64,000 nt of DNA from Streptomyces hiroshimensis (GTDB taxonomy: Bacteria; Actinomycetota; Actinomycetes; Streptomycetales; Streptomycetaceae), in NCBI RefSeq assembly GCF_014650335.1, contig NZ_BMUT01000008.1, forward strand, positions 295,191 to 359,190, written 5' to 3'. The notes beneath the pieces were generated by a model that ran no database searches, was not told the origin of the DNA, and saw only the letters and a program-made list of their open reading frames with translations. Position 1 is the stretch's first letter, and each line of letters begins with the position of its first letter. Both the position numbers and the translations under genes were made by a program. Positions 8,187-16,352 of this stretch are shown in pieces.

Positions 8187-9173
8187 GTGAGGATCTTCGG
8201 CAAGGTACGGCACCGGCCTTCCGCCTCGTGGCGGCAGGCCACCGACCGTGCCTTCACACTCATCGGCGACGGCCGGTACGAGGACGCGGGCGCACTGCTG
8301 ACGCGCGCGGCCGACATGGAGCCGTGGCTGTCCGAGTCGTGGTTCAACCTGGCGCTGCTGCACAAGTTCCGCCACGACTGGGAGCAGGCCCGCGCCGCCG
8401 GGCTGCGGGCCGTGGCGCTGCTGGACCGCGAGGCCGGCGCCCCGGACTGGTGGAACGTGGGCATCGCCGCCACCGCCCTGCAGGACTGGCCCCTGGCCCG
8501 CCGCGCCTGGCAGGCGTACGGCCTGCGGGTGCCCGGCGAGGGCACCCCGGCCGGGGAGCCCGTCGGCATGGAGCTGGGCAGCGCGGCCGTGAGACTCTCG
8601 CCCGAGGGCGAGGCGGAGGTCGTGTGGGGCCGCAGGCTCGACCCGGCGCGCATGGAGGTCCTCTCCATCCCGCTGCCCTCCTCGGGGCGCCGCTGGGGCG
8701 AGGTCGTGCTGCACGACGGCGTCCCGCACGGCGAGCGGGTCACCGCCGCCGGGCCCTCCTACCCCGTCTTCGACGAGATCGAGCTGTGGGCCCCCTCGCC
8801 CGTGCCCACGTGGGTCGTGCTGCTGGAGGCCGCCACCGAGGCCGACCGGGACGCCCTGGAGCGCCTCGCGGCCGATGCGGGCTTCGCCGCCGAGGACTGG
8901 TCCTCGTCCGTGCGCCTGCTGTGCCGCACGTGCTCCGAGAGCCGCATGCCCAGCGACGAGGGCAACGGCGAGCACCTCGACCCCCACGACCACAGCGAGC
9001 CCGGCCACCCCGGCCCGCTCGGCCACCGCACGGCCGGCTCCGGCTCCCTGTGGGTGCCCGAGCGCGAGTGCGGCATCGCGGCCCCGGCCGGGCTGGTGCG
9101 GGGCCTGCTGGACGGCTGGGTCGCGGACAGCCCCGACACACGCGAGTGGCGCGATCTGGAAGAGGTCTGCTGA
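8187..9173 (+). CDS. TPR-repeat protein
   Basis: A cytosolic protein of 328 residues. Residues 10-110 hold tetratricopeptide-like helices (ALLTRAADMEPWLSESWFNLALLHKFRHDWEQARAAGLRAVAL), followed by a C-terminal part of unknown fold containing LLCRTCSESRMP, a possible metal-binding CxxC, and a His-rich stretch (DPHDHSEPGHPGPLGH). TPR domains mediate protein contacts; nothing identifies the partner. GTG 8187 (VRIFGKVRHRP) is chosen because the frame upstream is not coding-like. It precedes def by 67 bases, possibly co-transcribed. Confidence 0.75.
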   Translation: MRIFGKVRHRPSASWRQATDRAFTLIGDGRYEDAGALLTRAADMEPWLSESWFNLALLHKFRHDWEQARAAGLRAVALLDREAGAPDWWNVGIAATALQDWPLARRAWQAYGLRVPGEGTPAGEPVGMELGSAAVRLSPEGEAEVVWGRRLDPARMEVLSIPLPSSGRRWGEVVLHDGVPHGERVTAAGPSYPVFDEIELWAPSPVPTWVVLLEAATEADRDALERLAADAGFAAEDWSSSVRLLCRTCSESRMPSDEGNGEHLDPHDHSEPGHPGPLGHRTAGSGSLWVPERECGIAAPAGLVRGLLDGWVADSPDTREWRDLEEVC

Positions 9174-9240
9174 CGCTCCGAGGGGCCCCTTACCCTGTAT
9201 AGGCATCCTTTTGGGTTTTGAGAGAGGCATAACGGCGGAC

Positions 9241-9879
9241 ATGTCGCAGCAGTCGCAGCAAGAGACCGACCAGCCGGTGGACGGCGAATTCATCGTGGAC
9301 ACCGAGGACTGCGAGGAGCGCGAGCTCGCGCACCGCGAGCGCGGCACGTCCCGTCCGATCACCGTGGTGGGCAACCCCGTCCTGCACCGCGAGTGCAAGG
9401 ACGTCACTTCTTTCGACGATGAGCTCGCACAGCTGATCGACGACATGTTCGCGAGCCAGCGCACCGCGGAGGGCGTCGGCCTCGCCGCCAACCAGATCGG
9501 CGTCGACCTCAAGGTCTTCGTCTACGACTGCATGGACGACGAGGGCGTCCGCCACGTGGGCACCGTGTGCAACCCCGTCCTGGAGGATCTCCCGGCCGAC
9601 CGCCGGATCCTGGACGACTCCAACGAGGGCTGCCTCTCCGTCCCCACCGCCTACGCCTCCCTCGCCCGCCCCGACTACGCGGTCGTCCGCGGCCAGGATG
9701 CCGAGGGCAACCCCATCCGCGTCCAGGGCACCGGCTACTTCGCCCGCTGCCTGCAGCACGAGACCGACCACCTCTACGGCCGGCTCTACATCGACCGCCT
9801 CTCCAAGCGCGACCGCAAGGACGCCCTGCGGCAGATGGACGAGGGCACCCCGCGCTACCCGGTCGTCGCCAACGACTGA
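9241..9879 (+). CDS. def: Peptide deformylase
   Basis: Removes the formyl group from the N-terminal methionine of new proteins, using a metal ion. All three motifs are present: GVGLAANQIG (residues 78-87), EGCLSVP with metal ligand C131, and HETDHLYG with H173, E174 and H177. The protein is 212 residues, with an extra acidic N-terminus of about 30 residues before the domain. The start is ATG 9241. Streptomyces genomes carry several def paralogues, so this may not be the only copy. Confidence 0.95.
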   Translation: MSQQSQQETDQPVDGEFIVDTEDCEERELAHRERGTSRPITVVGNPVLHRECKDVTSFDDELAQLIDDMFASQRTAEGVGLAANQIGVDLKVFVYDCMDDEGVRHVGTVCNPVLEDLPADRRILDDSNEGCLSVPTAYASLARPDYAVVRGQDAEGNPIRVQGTGYFARCLQHETDHLYGRLYIDRLSKRDRKDALRQMDEGTPRYPVVAND

Positions 9880-9896
9880 CCTCGCGTACGACGCAG

Positions 9897-9938
9897 CACG
9901 TGTGGCGGGCGCCCCCGCGGGGGCGCCCGCCACACGTG
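9897..9938. terminator. Bidirectional terminator between def and the YciI-like gene
   Basis: A perfect inverted repeat with 21-base arms and essentially no spacer (left arm from CACGTGTGGCGGGCG at 9897). It sits exactly between convergent genes ending at 9879 and 9943. Confidence 0.85.
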
Positions 9939-9942
9939 TGTC

Positions 9943-10308
9943 CTAGGAGCTGCCCGGGAAGTCGGAGGCCTCGAAGATCCGGCGCACTTCGACCTCGCCC
10001 TCCCGGAAGGGAATGCTCCGGGCCCACTCCAGGGCCTCGTCCATGGAACCGGCCCGGATGACCCAGAAGCCGGCGATGAGATTCTTCGCCTCGCCCCCGA
10101 AGGGCCCCTCCGTGACGACGGGCGGGCCGTGCGAGTACGTCACGCGCGCGCCCTCGGAACTGGCGCGCAGCCCCTCGCCCGCGAGCATCACTCCGGCCTT
10201 CTGCAACCGGTCGTTGTAAGCGCCCATCTCGGCGAGCGCCTCCGCGGTCGGCAGCACGCCGGCCTCGGAGTCCTCGCTCGCCTTGACGATCATCATGAAA
10301 CGCGGCAT
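9943..10308 (-). CDS. YciI-related (DGPF-like) domain protein
   Basis: A 121-residue protein of the YCII/DGPF group: MPRFMMIVKASEDSEAG at the start, VTEGPFGGEAKNLIAGFWVI in the middle, matching the family core around GPF. The fold is a ferredoxin-like dimer; most members have no known reaction, and Streptomyces copies often sit near ECF sigma genes, which is not the case here. ATG 10308 has GGGAGG ahead. It lies downstream of nrdB on the same strand, 86 bases away. Confidence 0.8.
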   Translation of the reverse strand: MPRFMMIVKASEDSEAGVLPTAEALAEMGAYNDRLQKAGVMLAGEGLRASSEGARVTYSHGPPVVTEGPFGGEAKNLIAGFWVIRAGSMDEALEWARSIPFREGEVEVRRIFEASDFPGSS

Positions 10309-10394
10309 CGCGTGCCTCCCGTCCGTCCGGAACCACTGGGTTCCCGGACCGGAGACACGCGATGCCGCGTACGCGCGGATTTAACCCGCGAGGA

Positions 10395-11417
10395 TCAGAA
10401 CTCCTCGTCGAAGCCGACCGAACCCTCGACCGCCATCTGGTACGCGGACGCGCGGCGCTCGAAGAAGTTGGTCAGCTCCTGGACGTTCTGCAGCTCCATG
10501 AAGGAGAACGGGTTCTCCGAGCCGAAGACCGGCTTGAAGCCCAGGCGCTGCAGGCGCTGGTCGGCGACGCACTGGAGGTACTCGCGCATGGACTCGGTGT
10601 TCATGCCCGGCAGGCCCTCGCCGCACAGGTCGCGGCCGAACTGCAGCTCGGCCTCGACGGCCTCCTTCAGCATGTCGGTGACCTGCTGCTGGAGCTCGTC
10701 GTCGAAGAGCTCGGGCTCCTCCTGGCGGACGGTGTCCACGACCTCGAACGCGAAGTTCATGTGCATGGTCTCGTCGCGGAAGACCCAGTTGGTGCCGGTC
10801 GCCAGGCCGTGCAGCAGGCCGCGGCTGCGGAACCAGTACACGTAGGCGAAGGCGCCGTAGAAGAACAGGCCCTCGATGCAGGCGGCGAAGCAGATCAGGT
10901 TGAGCAGGAAGCGGCGGCGGTCGGCCTTCGTCTCCAGCCGGTCCAGCTTCTCGACCTCGTTGATCCACTTGAAGCAGAACTGCGCCTTGTCGCGGATGGA
11001 GGGGATGTTCTCCACCGCGTCGAACGCCGCGGCGCGCTCCTCCGGGTCGGGCAGGTAGGTGTCGAGCAGCGTCAGATAGAACTGGACGTGCACGGCCTCC
11101 TCGAACAGCTGCCGCGACAGGTACAGGCGCGCCTCGGGCGAGTTGATGTGCTTGTACAGCGTCAGCACGAGGTTGTTCGCCACGATCGAGTCACCGGTCG
11201 CGAAGAACGCGACCAGGCGGCCGATCATGTGCTGCTCACCCGGGGAGAGCTTGGCGAGGTCGGCGACGTCCGAGTGGAGGTCGACCTCCTCGACGGTCCA
11301 GGTGTTCTTGATCGCGTCGCGGTAGCGGTCGTAGAAGTCCGGGTACCGCATGGGGCGCAGGGTCAGCTCGAAGCCCGGGTCGAGCAGGTTCTTCTGACGG
11401 TCGGGTGCCGTGGTCAT
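10395..11417 (-). CDS. nrdB: Ribonucleoside-diphosphate reductase, class Ia beta subunit
   Basis: Carries the diiron-tyrosyl radical cofactor that powers ribonucleotide reduction by NrdA. Family blocks include FEEAVHVQFYLTLLD, FAACIEGLFFYGAFAY and FRDETMHMNFAFEVV, which hold carboxylate and histidine iron ligands. The C-terminus SVGFDEEF is the tail that docks on NrdA. The start taken is ATG 11417, which overlaps the nrdA stop by one base (TAATG) and has GAGG at normal spacing; an ATG nine bases earlier is too close to that ribosome site. The product is 340 residues and is translationally coupled to nrdA. Confidence 0.95.
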   Translation of the reverse strand: MTTAPDRQKNLLDPGFELTLRPMRYPDFYDRYRDAIKNTWTVEEVDLHSDVADLAKLSPGEQHMIGRLVAFFATGDSIVANNLVLTLYKHINSPEARLYLSRQLFEEAVHVQFYLTLLDTYLPDPEERAAAFDAVENIPSIRDKAQFCFKWINEVEKLDRLETKADRRRFLLNLICFAACIEGLFFYGAFAYVYWFRSRGLLHGLATGTNWVFRDETMHMNFAFEVVDTVRQEEPELFDDELQQQVTDMLKEAVEAELQFGRDLCGEGLPGMNTESMREYLQCVADQRLQRLGFKPVFGSENPFSFMELQNVQELTNFFERRASAYQMAVEGSVGFDEEF

Positions 11418-13801
11418 TACTGGCATGCCTCGCAGGACTCGGGGTTCTCAAGGGAGCAGGCGATGGCGTCCTCGTCGGGCGTGACCTGCTGTACGGGGAT
11501 GGTGGCGGCGGCCGTCGAGGACGAGGCCGCGCGGGCGATCCGGGTCGCCGGGCGCGAGCGCAGGTAGTACGTCGTCTTGATGCCCTGCTTCCAGGCGTAC
11601 GCGTACATCGAGCTGAGCTTGCCGATGGTGGGTGAGGCCATGAAGAGGTTGAGCGACTGGCTCTGGTCCAGGTACGGCGTACGGGACGCGGCCATGTCGA
11701 TCAGGGCGCGCTGCGGGATCTCCCAGGCGGTGCGGTAGAGGTCGCGCACCTCCTGCGGGATCCACTTCATGTCCTGGATCGAGCCGTTGGCGTCCGTCAT
11801 GGCGTCGCGGGTGGTGCGGTCCCACACGCCGATCTTCTTGAGGTCCTCCACCAGGTAGGTGTTGACCTGCAGGAACTCACCCGACAGCGTCTCGCGCTTG
11901 AAGAGGTTGGAGACCTGCGGCTCGATGCACTCGTAGACGCCCGCGATGGAGGCGATGGTCGCCGTCGGGGCGATGGCGAGCAGCAGCGAGTTGCGCATGC
12001 CGACCTGGCCGATGCGGGCGCGCAGCGCCTCCCAGCGGTCCTCCCAGGCGGCGACGGCGTTGGGGTAGTGGTCCGGGTGCAGCACGCCGCGGGCGGTGCG
12101 GGTCGCGGACCAGGCCGGGTGCGGGCCGTGCCGCTCGGCGAGGTCGGCGGAGGCCTCGTACGCCGCGAGCATGATGCGCTCGGAGATACGGGTGGACAGC
12201 TCCTTGGCCTCGGGCGAGTCGAAGGGCATGCGCAGGCGGAAGAAGACGTCCTGCAGACCCATCAGGCCCAGGCCCACCGGGCGCCAGCGGCTGTTGGAGC
12301 TGCCGGCCTGCTCGGTCGGGTAGAAGTTGATGTCCACGACGCGGTCGAGGAACGTGACGGCCGTGCGGACCGTGCGGTCGAGCTTCTCCCAGTCCATCTC
12401 GCCGTCGGCGCCGAGGTGCTGGGCCAGGTTGACGGAACCCAGGTTGCAGACCGCGGTCTCGCCGTCGTTCGTGACCTCGAGGATCTCGGTGCAGAGGTTC
12501 GAGGAGTGGACGACCGCGCCCTTCTCGGCCGTCTGGTTGGCGGTGCGGTTGGCGGCGTCCTTGAACGTCATCCAGCCGTTGCCGGTCTGCGCGAGGGTGC
12601 GCATCATGCGGGCGTAGAGCACGCGGGCCGGGATCTGCTTGACGGCCTTGCCCTCGGCCTCGTACCTGCGGTACGCGGCGTCGAACTCGTCGCCGTAGAG
12701 GTCGACCAGGTCGGGCGTGTCGGCCGGGGAGAACAGCGACCACTCGGCGTCGGCCTCGACGCGGCGCATGAACTCGTCCGGGATCCAGTGCGCGATGTTG
12801 AGGTTGTGGGTGCGGCGGGCCTCCTCACCGGTGTTGTCGCGGAGCTCCAGGAACTCCTCGATGTCCGCGTGCCAGGTCTCCAGGTAGACGCAGGCCGCGC
12901 CCTTGCGGCGGCCGCCCTGGTTGACGGCGGCGACGGAGGCGTCGAGGGTGCGCAGGAACGGCACGATGCCGTTGGAGTGGCCGTTGGTGCCGCGGATCAG
13001 CGAGCCGCGCGAGCGGATGCGGCTGTACGACAGGCCGATGCCGCCGGCGTGCTTCGACAGGCGCGCCACCTGGTGGTAGCGGTCGTAGATCGAGTCCAGC
13101 TCGTCCAGCGGGGAGTCCAGCAGGTAGCAGGACGACATCTGCGGGTGGCGGGTGCCGGAGTTGAAGAGCGTCGGGGAGGACGGCAGGTACGAGAGGGAGC
13201 TCGTCAGGCCGTACAGCTCGGCGACGTCGGCGACGGCGCGCTCGGAGTGGTCCTCGGCCAGGCCGCAGGCCACGCGCAGCAGGAAGTGCTGCGGGGTCTC
13301 GACGACCTGCCGGGTGATCGGGTGGCGCAGCAGGTAGCGGCTGTGCAGGGTGCGCAGGCCGAAGTAGCCGAAGCGGTCGTCGGCGCCGTCGAGGAGGGCC
13401 GTCTCGACCAGCTCGTCCAGGCGTGCGGCGTGGGTGGCCACGAAGGCGGCGGTGTCGTCCGCGATCAGGCCCTCGCGGTGGCCGACGGCGACGGAGGCGG
13501 AGAAGGACGTGGCGCCCTGGCCGGCGGCCTCGTCGGCGATCGCGCGGGTGAGCAGCCGGGCGGCGAGCTTGGAGTACTCGGGCTCCTCGGCGATCAGCCC
13601 GGCGGCGGCCTCGGTGGCGAGGGAGCGCAGCTCGGCCTCGTCCGAGTTCGCGCTCCGGCCCCGCAGTGCGGCGGCGGCGACCTTGCCGGGGTCGGTGGCA
13701 GGAAGGTCGGCGGTGAGGTCGGTCAGGGTGCGCAGCAGCGCGGTCCCGGGGCCGCCGGTCGCTTCTTCCGCTGAGACCGGATCGGCGGGCGCGATGGTCA
13801 C
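11417..13801 (-). CDS. nrdA: Ribonucleoside-diphosphate reductase, class Ia alpha subunit
   Basis: Catalytic subunit that reduces ribonucleoside diphosphates to deoxy forms. It is 794 residues, starting at GTG 13801 with a GGGAG ribosome site. Visible signatures are NLCTEILEV and AVCNLGSVNLAQHL (active-site cysteines), GIGLSYSRIRSRGS, and the C-terminal SCEACQ with the redox-active cysteine pair that shuttles electrons. The upstream leader holds a cobalamin riboswitch, which in Streptomyces silences class Ia when vitamin B12 supports the class II enzyme. I see no AraC-type nrdS gene behind nrdB. Confidence 0.96.
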   Translation of the reverse strand: MTIAPADPVSAEEATGGPGTALLRTLTDLTADLPATDPGKVAAAALRGRSANSDEAELRSLATEAAAGLIAEEPEYSKLAARLLTRAIADEAAGQGATSFSASVAVGHREGLIADDTAAFVATHAARLDELVETALLDGADDRFGYFGLRTLHSRYLLRHPITRQVVETPQHFLLRVACGLAEDHSERAVADVAELYGLTSSLSYLPSSPTLFNSGTRHPQMSSCYLLDSPLDELDSIYDRYHQVARLSKHAGGIGLSYSRIRSRGSLIRGTNGHSNGIVPFLRTLDASVAAVNQGGRRKGAACVYLETWHADIEEFLELRDNTGEEARRTHNLNIAHWIPDEFMRRVEADAEWSLFSPADTPDLVDLYGDEFDAAYRRYEAEGKAVKQIPARVLYARMMRTLAQTGNGWMTFKDAANRTANQTAEKGAVVHSSNLCTEILEVTNDGETAVCNLGSVNLAQHLGADGEMDWEKLDRTVRTAVTFLDRVVDINFYPTEQAGSSNSRWRPVGLGLMGLQDVFFRLRMPFDSPEAKELSTRISERIMLAAYEASADLAERHGPHPAWSATRTARGVLHPDHYPNAVAAWEDRWEALRARIGQVGMRNSLLLAIAPTATIASIAGVYECIEPQVSNLFKRETLSGEFLQVNTYLVEDLKKIGVWDRTTRDAMTDANGSIQDMKWIPQEVRDLYRTAWEIPQRALIDMAASRTPYLDQSQSLNLFMASPTIGKLSSMYAYAWKQGIKTTYYLRSRPATRIARAASSSTAAATIPVQQVTPDEDAIACSLENPESCEACQ

Positions 13802-13805
13802 TGAG

Positions 13806-13843
13806 GCTCTCCCTCGCTCGGCTGGGTGGGCCGGCGGGAGAGC
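13806..13843 (-). promoter_or_regulatory. Hairpin that can mask the nrdA ribosome-binding site
   Basis: On the reverse strand GCTCTCCC (13836-13843) pairs with GGGAGAGC (13806-13813), an 8-bp perfect stem. The downstream arm contains the nrdA Shine-Dalgarno sequence, seven bases before the GTG. It could be the expression platform of the upstream riboswitch. Confidence 0.55.
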
Positions 13844-13924
13844 GCGACGGTCGCGTACGGGCGCGCCTGATGGACCAGGGCATGCCTCGTAGGCGTCCGC
13901 CGGCCCAACCCGCGAGGCCCGGAC

Positions 13925-14092
13925 GAATTCAACGCCCATAGCCGAGCCCAGGGCAGGCTCGGTGGAGGGCGTGCTGCCGGCAGGTACTCGGACTCCTGCA
14001 TGCGCGGCTTAACGGCATACATGCACCGTTGCGGGACAGTTCCGGATTTCCACCGGATTCCCCTGCGACGACAGCGAGGACGAGCATACATC
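13925..14092 (-). promoter_or_regulatory. Cobalamin (adenosylcobalamin) riboswitch in the nrdAB leader
   Basis: On the reverse strand the leader holds the whole cobalamin core in order: GGGGAATCCGGTGGAAATCC, then CTGTCCCGCAACGGTG, and the B12 box AGTCCGAGTACCTGCC at about 13979-13995. These match the class consensus closely. Family knowledge: an adenosylcobalamin riboswitch represses class Ia nrd operons in Streptomyces. Outer boundaries are estimates. Confidence 0.93.
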
Positions 14093-14113
14093 TAGTGCCG
14101 CCCCTCGTACGCG

Positions 14114-14159
14114 CCCCCACATGTTGTGTCGCGCGGTAAGCGCATAGGTCGGAATGTGT
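14114..14159 (-). promoter_or_regulatory. Two possible NrdR boxes upstream of the nrdAB leader
   Basis: A 16-base site at 14114-14129 (reverse strand ACACAACATGTG core) matches about 11 of 16 positions of the NrdR palindrome as I recall it. A weaker half-conserved site lies at 14144-14159, 30 bases (about three helical turns) away, the usual NrdR-box arrangement. NrdR is a Zn-ribbon/ATP-cone repressor of ribonucleotide reductase genes. Confidence 0.5.
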
Positions 14160-14225
14160 TATCAGGCCGCGGTGTTGAGGGTGGGTTCGCAGGTGGGAGG
14201 GGGGTCGGATGCGGGGTACGGCGAA

Positions 14226-14262
14226 GGGCCGTCACGCCCCTTCCAGAGGGTCGTGACGGCCC
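14226..14262 (-). terminator. Terminator of the symporter operon
   Basis: GGGCCGTCAC (14226-14235) and GTGACGGCCC (14253-14262) form a 10-bp perfect stem about 40 bases downstream of the symporter stop. Confidence 0.6.
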
Positions 14263-14301
14263 GGTCGGCTCCGCGGGGCGCGGGCCCCGCCGAGCGTCGC
14301 T

Positions 14302-15927
14302 CTAGTGGCCCGCAGGGGCCCCTGCGGTGGCCGGCGGAAGCTCCCGCTGGACCCCGGGGTCGCCGGCGTCCGCCGTGTAGTCCGCCGCGGTGGTCTCGTC
14401 CACGCCGTCCGGCGCGCGGAGCGCCTTCAGGGCGAAGGTCAGGACGATGACGACGATCACATTGAGCGCGAAGGCGGTGAGCCCGATATAGCCCTTTTCC
14501 CCGATAAGGGGGATGAGGTTGGTATTCCCGAAATGATCCTGGGTGGCGCTCGGCGTGTCGTACGCCTTCCAGGTGCCGTACCCCATGCCCGCGGCCCAGC
14601 CGGCCAGCAGGGCCCAGCGGTGGAACCAGCGGGTGAAGAGCCCGCCCACCAGCGCGGGGACCGTCTGCAGGATCCAGATGCCACCGAGCAGCTGGAAGTT
14701 GATGGCGACGGTCTTGTCCATGGTGAGGACGAAGACGAGCGCGCCGACCTTCACCAGCAGCGAGGCGAGCTTGGAGACCTTCGCCTCGTGCGAGGGCGAG
14801 GCGTCCGGCCGGATGAAGTCCTTGTAGATGTTGCGGGTGAAAAGGTTCGCCGCGGCGATCGACATGATCGCGGCCGGGACCAGCGCCCCGATGCCGATCG
14901 CGGCGAAAGCCACGCCCGTGAACCAGTCCGGGAACATGTCCTCGAACAGCTGCGGGATCGCGAGCTGCCCGTTCTTCACCTTGATCCCCGCGGCGATGGC
15001 CATGAAGCCGAGCATCGCGAGCAGGCCCAGCATCAGGGAGTACAGCGGCAGGATCGTCGTATTGCGGCGGATGACGTTGCGGCCTTTGCTGGAGAGAACC
15101 GCGGTCACCGAGTGGGGATAGAGGAAGAGCGCCATCGCGGAGCCGAGCGCGAGCGTCGCGTACGACCACTGCGCGTCCGGGCCGCTCACCAGCGCGCCGC
15201 GCGGCTTGCCGGTCTCCGGGTTCTTGACCGCGAACGCTTCGCCCGCCTTGCTGAAGATGTGGTCGAAACCGCCCAGCTTGATGGGGATGTAGATGATCGC
15301 CACGATGATCACGATGTAGATCAGTGCGTCCTTGACGAAGGCGATCAGCGCGGGCGCCCGCAGCCCGGAGGAGTAGGTGTAGGCCGCGAGCACGCCGAAG
15401 GCGATCAGCAGCGGCAGGTCCTTCATAAACCAGTTCGAGCCGCCACCCACGCCCAGCACGTCCAGGACCGCCTGGATGCCGACGAGCTGCAGCGCGATGT
15501 ACGGCATCGTCGCGAGGATGCCGGTGAGCGCGAGGGCGAGCGAGAGCCCCTTGGAGCCGAAGCGGCCGCGGACGAAGTCCGACGACGTCACGTAGCCGTG
15601 CTTGTGCGAGACCGACCACAGGCGGGGCAGGAAGGTGAAGACCAGGGGGTAGCACAGGATCGTGTACGGCACGGCGAAGAAGCCGGCCGCGCCGCCCGCG
15701 TAGATCGCCGCCGGGACGGCCACGAAGGTGTACGCGGTATAGAGGTCGCCGCCGAGCAGGAACCAGGTGACCCAGGTGCCGAAGGAGCGGCCGCCCAGCC
15801 CCCACTCGTCGAGGTTGTCCGCATTCTCCGCGCGCCGCCACTTCGAGGCCAGGAAGCCCATGACCGTCACGGCGAGGAAGAAGAAGATGAAGACGGCGAG
15901 TGCCACGCCGTTCACGCCGTCCTTCAT
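14302..15927 (-). CDS. Sodium:solute symporter family permease (MctP-like)
   Basis: A 541-residue transporter of the SSS family with many hydrophobic segments. GLGGRSFGTWVTWFLLGGDLYTAYTFVAVPAAIYAGGAAGFFAVPY is the diagnostic N-terminal block, and the overall form resembles the monocarboxylate (pyruvate, lactate, acetate) permease MctP. Substrate is inferred from that resemblance only. Its ATG overlaps the stop of the small DUF3311-like gene by four bases, the arrangement usual for this transporter pair. Confidence 0.88.
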   Translation of the reverse strand: MKDGVNGVALAVFIFFFLAVTVMGFLASKWRRAENADNLDEWGLGGRSFGTWVTWFLLGGDLYTAYTFVAVPAAIYAGGAAGFFAVPYTILCYPLVFTFLPRLWSVSHKHGYVTSSDFVRGRFGSKGLSLALALTGILATMPYIALQLVGIQAVLDVLGVGGGSNWFMKDLPLLIAFGVLAAYTYSSGLRAPALIAFVKDALIYIVIIVAIIYIPIKLGGFDHIFSKAGEAFAVKNPETGKPRGALVSGPDAQWSYATLALGSAMALFLYPHSVTAVLSSKGRNVIRRNTTILPLYSLMLGLLAMLGFMAIAAGIKVKNGQLAIPQLFEDMFPDWFTGVAFAAIGIGALVPAAIMSIAAANLFTRNIYKDFIRPDASPSHEAKVSKLASLLVKVGALVFVLTMDKTVAINFQLLGGIWILQTVPALVGGLFTRWFHRWALLAGWAAGMGYGTWKAYDTPSATQDHFGNTNLIPLIGEKGYIGLTAFALNVIVVIVLTFALKALRAPDGVDETTAADYTADAGDPGVQRELPPATAGAPAGH

Positions 15928-16181
15928 CGCTGCTCACCCGCCTTGCGGGCCCGCTCCTGGCGCCGCACGAGCACGTAGGCGACGGTGGTGAGGAGAGTCG
16001 ATATGGGCACCCACAGCATCTGGTACCAGTAGAAGAACGGGATGCCGATGAAGGCGGGCCCGGTCCGGGCGTAGGAGTCCACCCACAGCATCGCGACGAA
16101 CGGTACGGCGAGACACAGCCCCGCCACGGCCAGAGGCGCGGTGACGACCGCCCTCCTGCCGCCCTCCGGTGGTTCCGTCAT
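15924..16181 (-). CDS. Small DUF3311-family membrane protein
   Basis: An 85-residue protein with two hydrophobic segments (APLAVAGLCLAVPFVAMLWV and IPFFYWYQMLWVPISTLLTTVAYVLV) and a basic C-terminus. It matches the small DUF3311 partner commonly encoded just before SSS permeases. The start at ATG 16181 (MTEPPEGG) is preferred to one nine codons upstream, which lacks a good ribosome site. Its stop is embedded in the permease start, so the two are coupled. It probably acts with the permease. Confidence 0.8.
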   Translation of the reverse strand: MTEPPEGGRRAVVTAPLAVAGLCLAVPFVAMLWVDSYARTGPAFIGIPFFYWYQMLWVPISTLLTTVAYVLVRRQERARKAGEQR

Positions 16182-16352
16182 GGTGGTGACTCCCCCCTGT
16201 GTGATCACTGCGTGATGCGCAGGAAATCTAGGCGAGGGTCCTGCCGGGCGTCACCCCCTGTCCGTATATCGGTATGACAACGTCATCATGCGGGGAAAGG
16301 GGCTGTTGAAATGGTGTTCCGCTTATGGTGAGTTGATGGCCATGGAGGGTCC

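Noticed and set aside
7975..8190. Charged 71-residue frame upstream of the TPR gene
   Set aside because: Third codon positions are not GC-biased as in real genes here, no family resemblance, and it runs into the better-supported TPR start.
9174..9240. Sigma-R promoter before peptide deformylase
   Set aside because: Looked for because def genes can belong to the sigma-R regulon; no GGAAT-N18-GTT pair is present.
13798..14091. Reverse-strand open frame starting MYARPRCRRR in the nrdA leader
   Set aside because: It coincides with the cobalamin riboswitch core; the conserved RNA motifs explain the sequence better than coding.
16196..16220. CRP-like site TGTGATCACTGCGTGA before the symporter pair
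   Set aside because: Only one half-site fits and the spacing is wrong; too weak to report as a feature.
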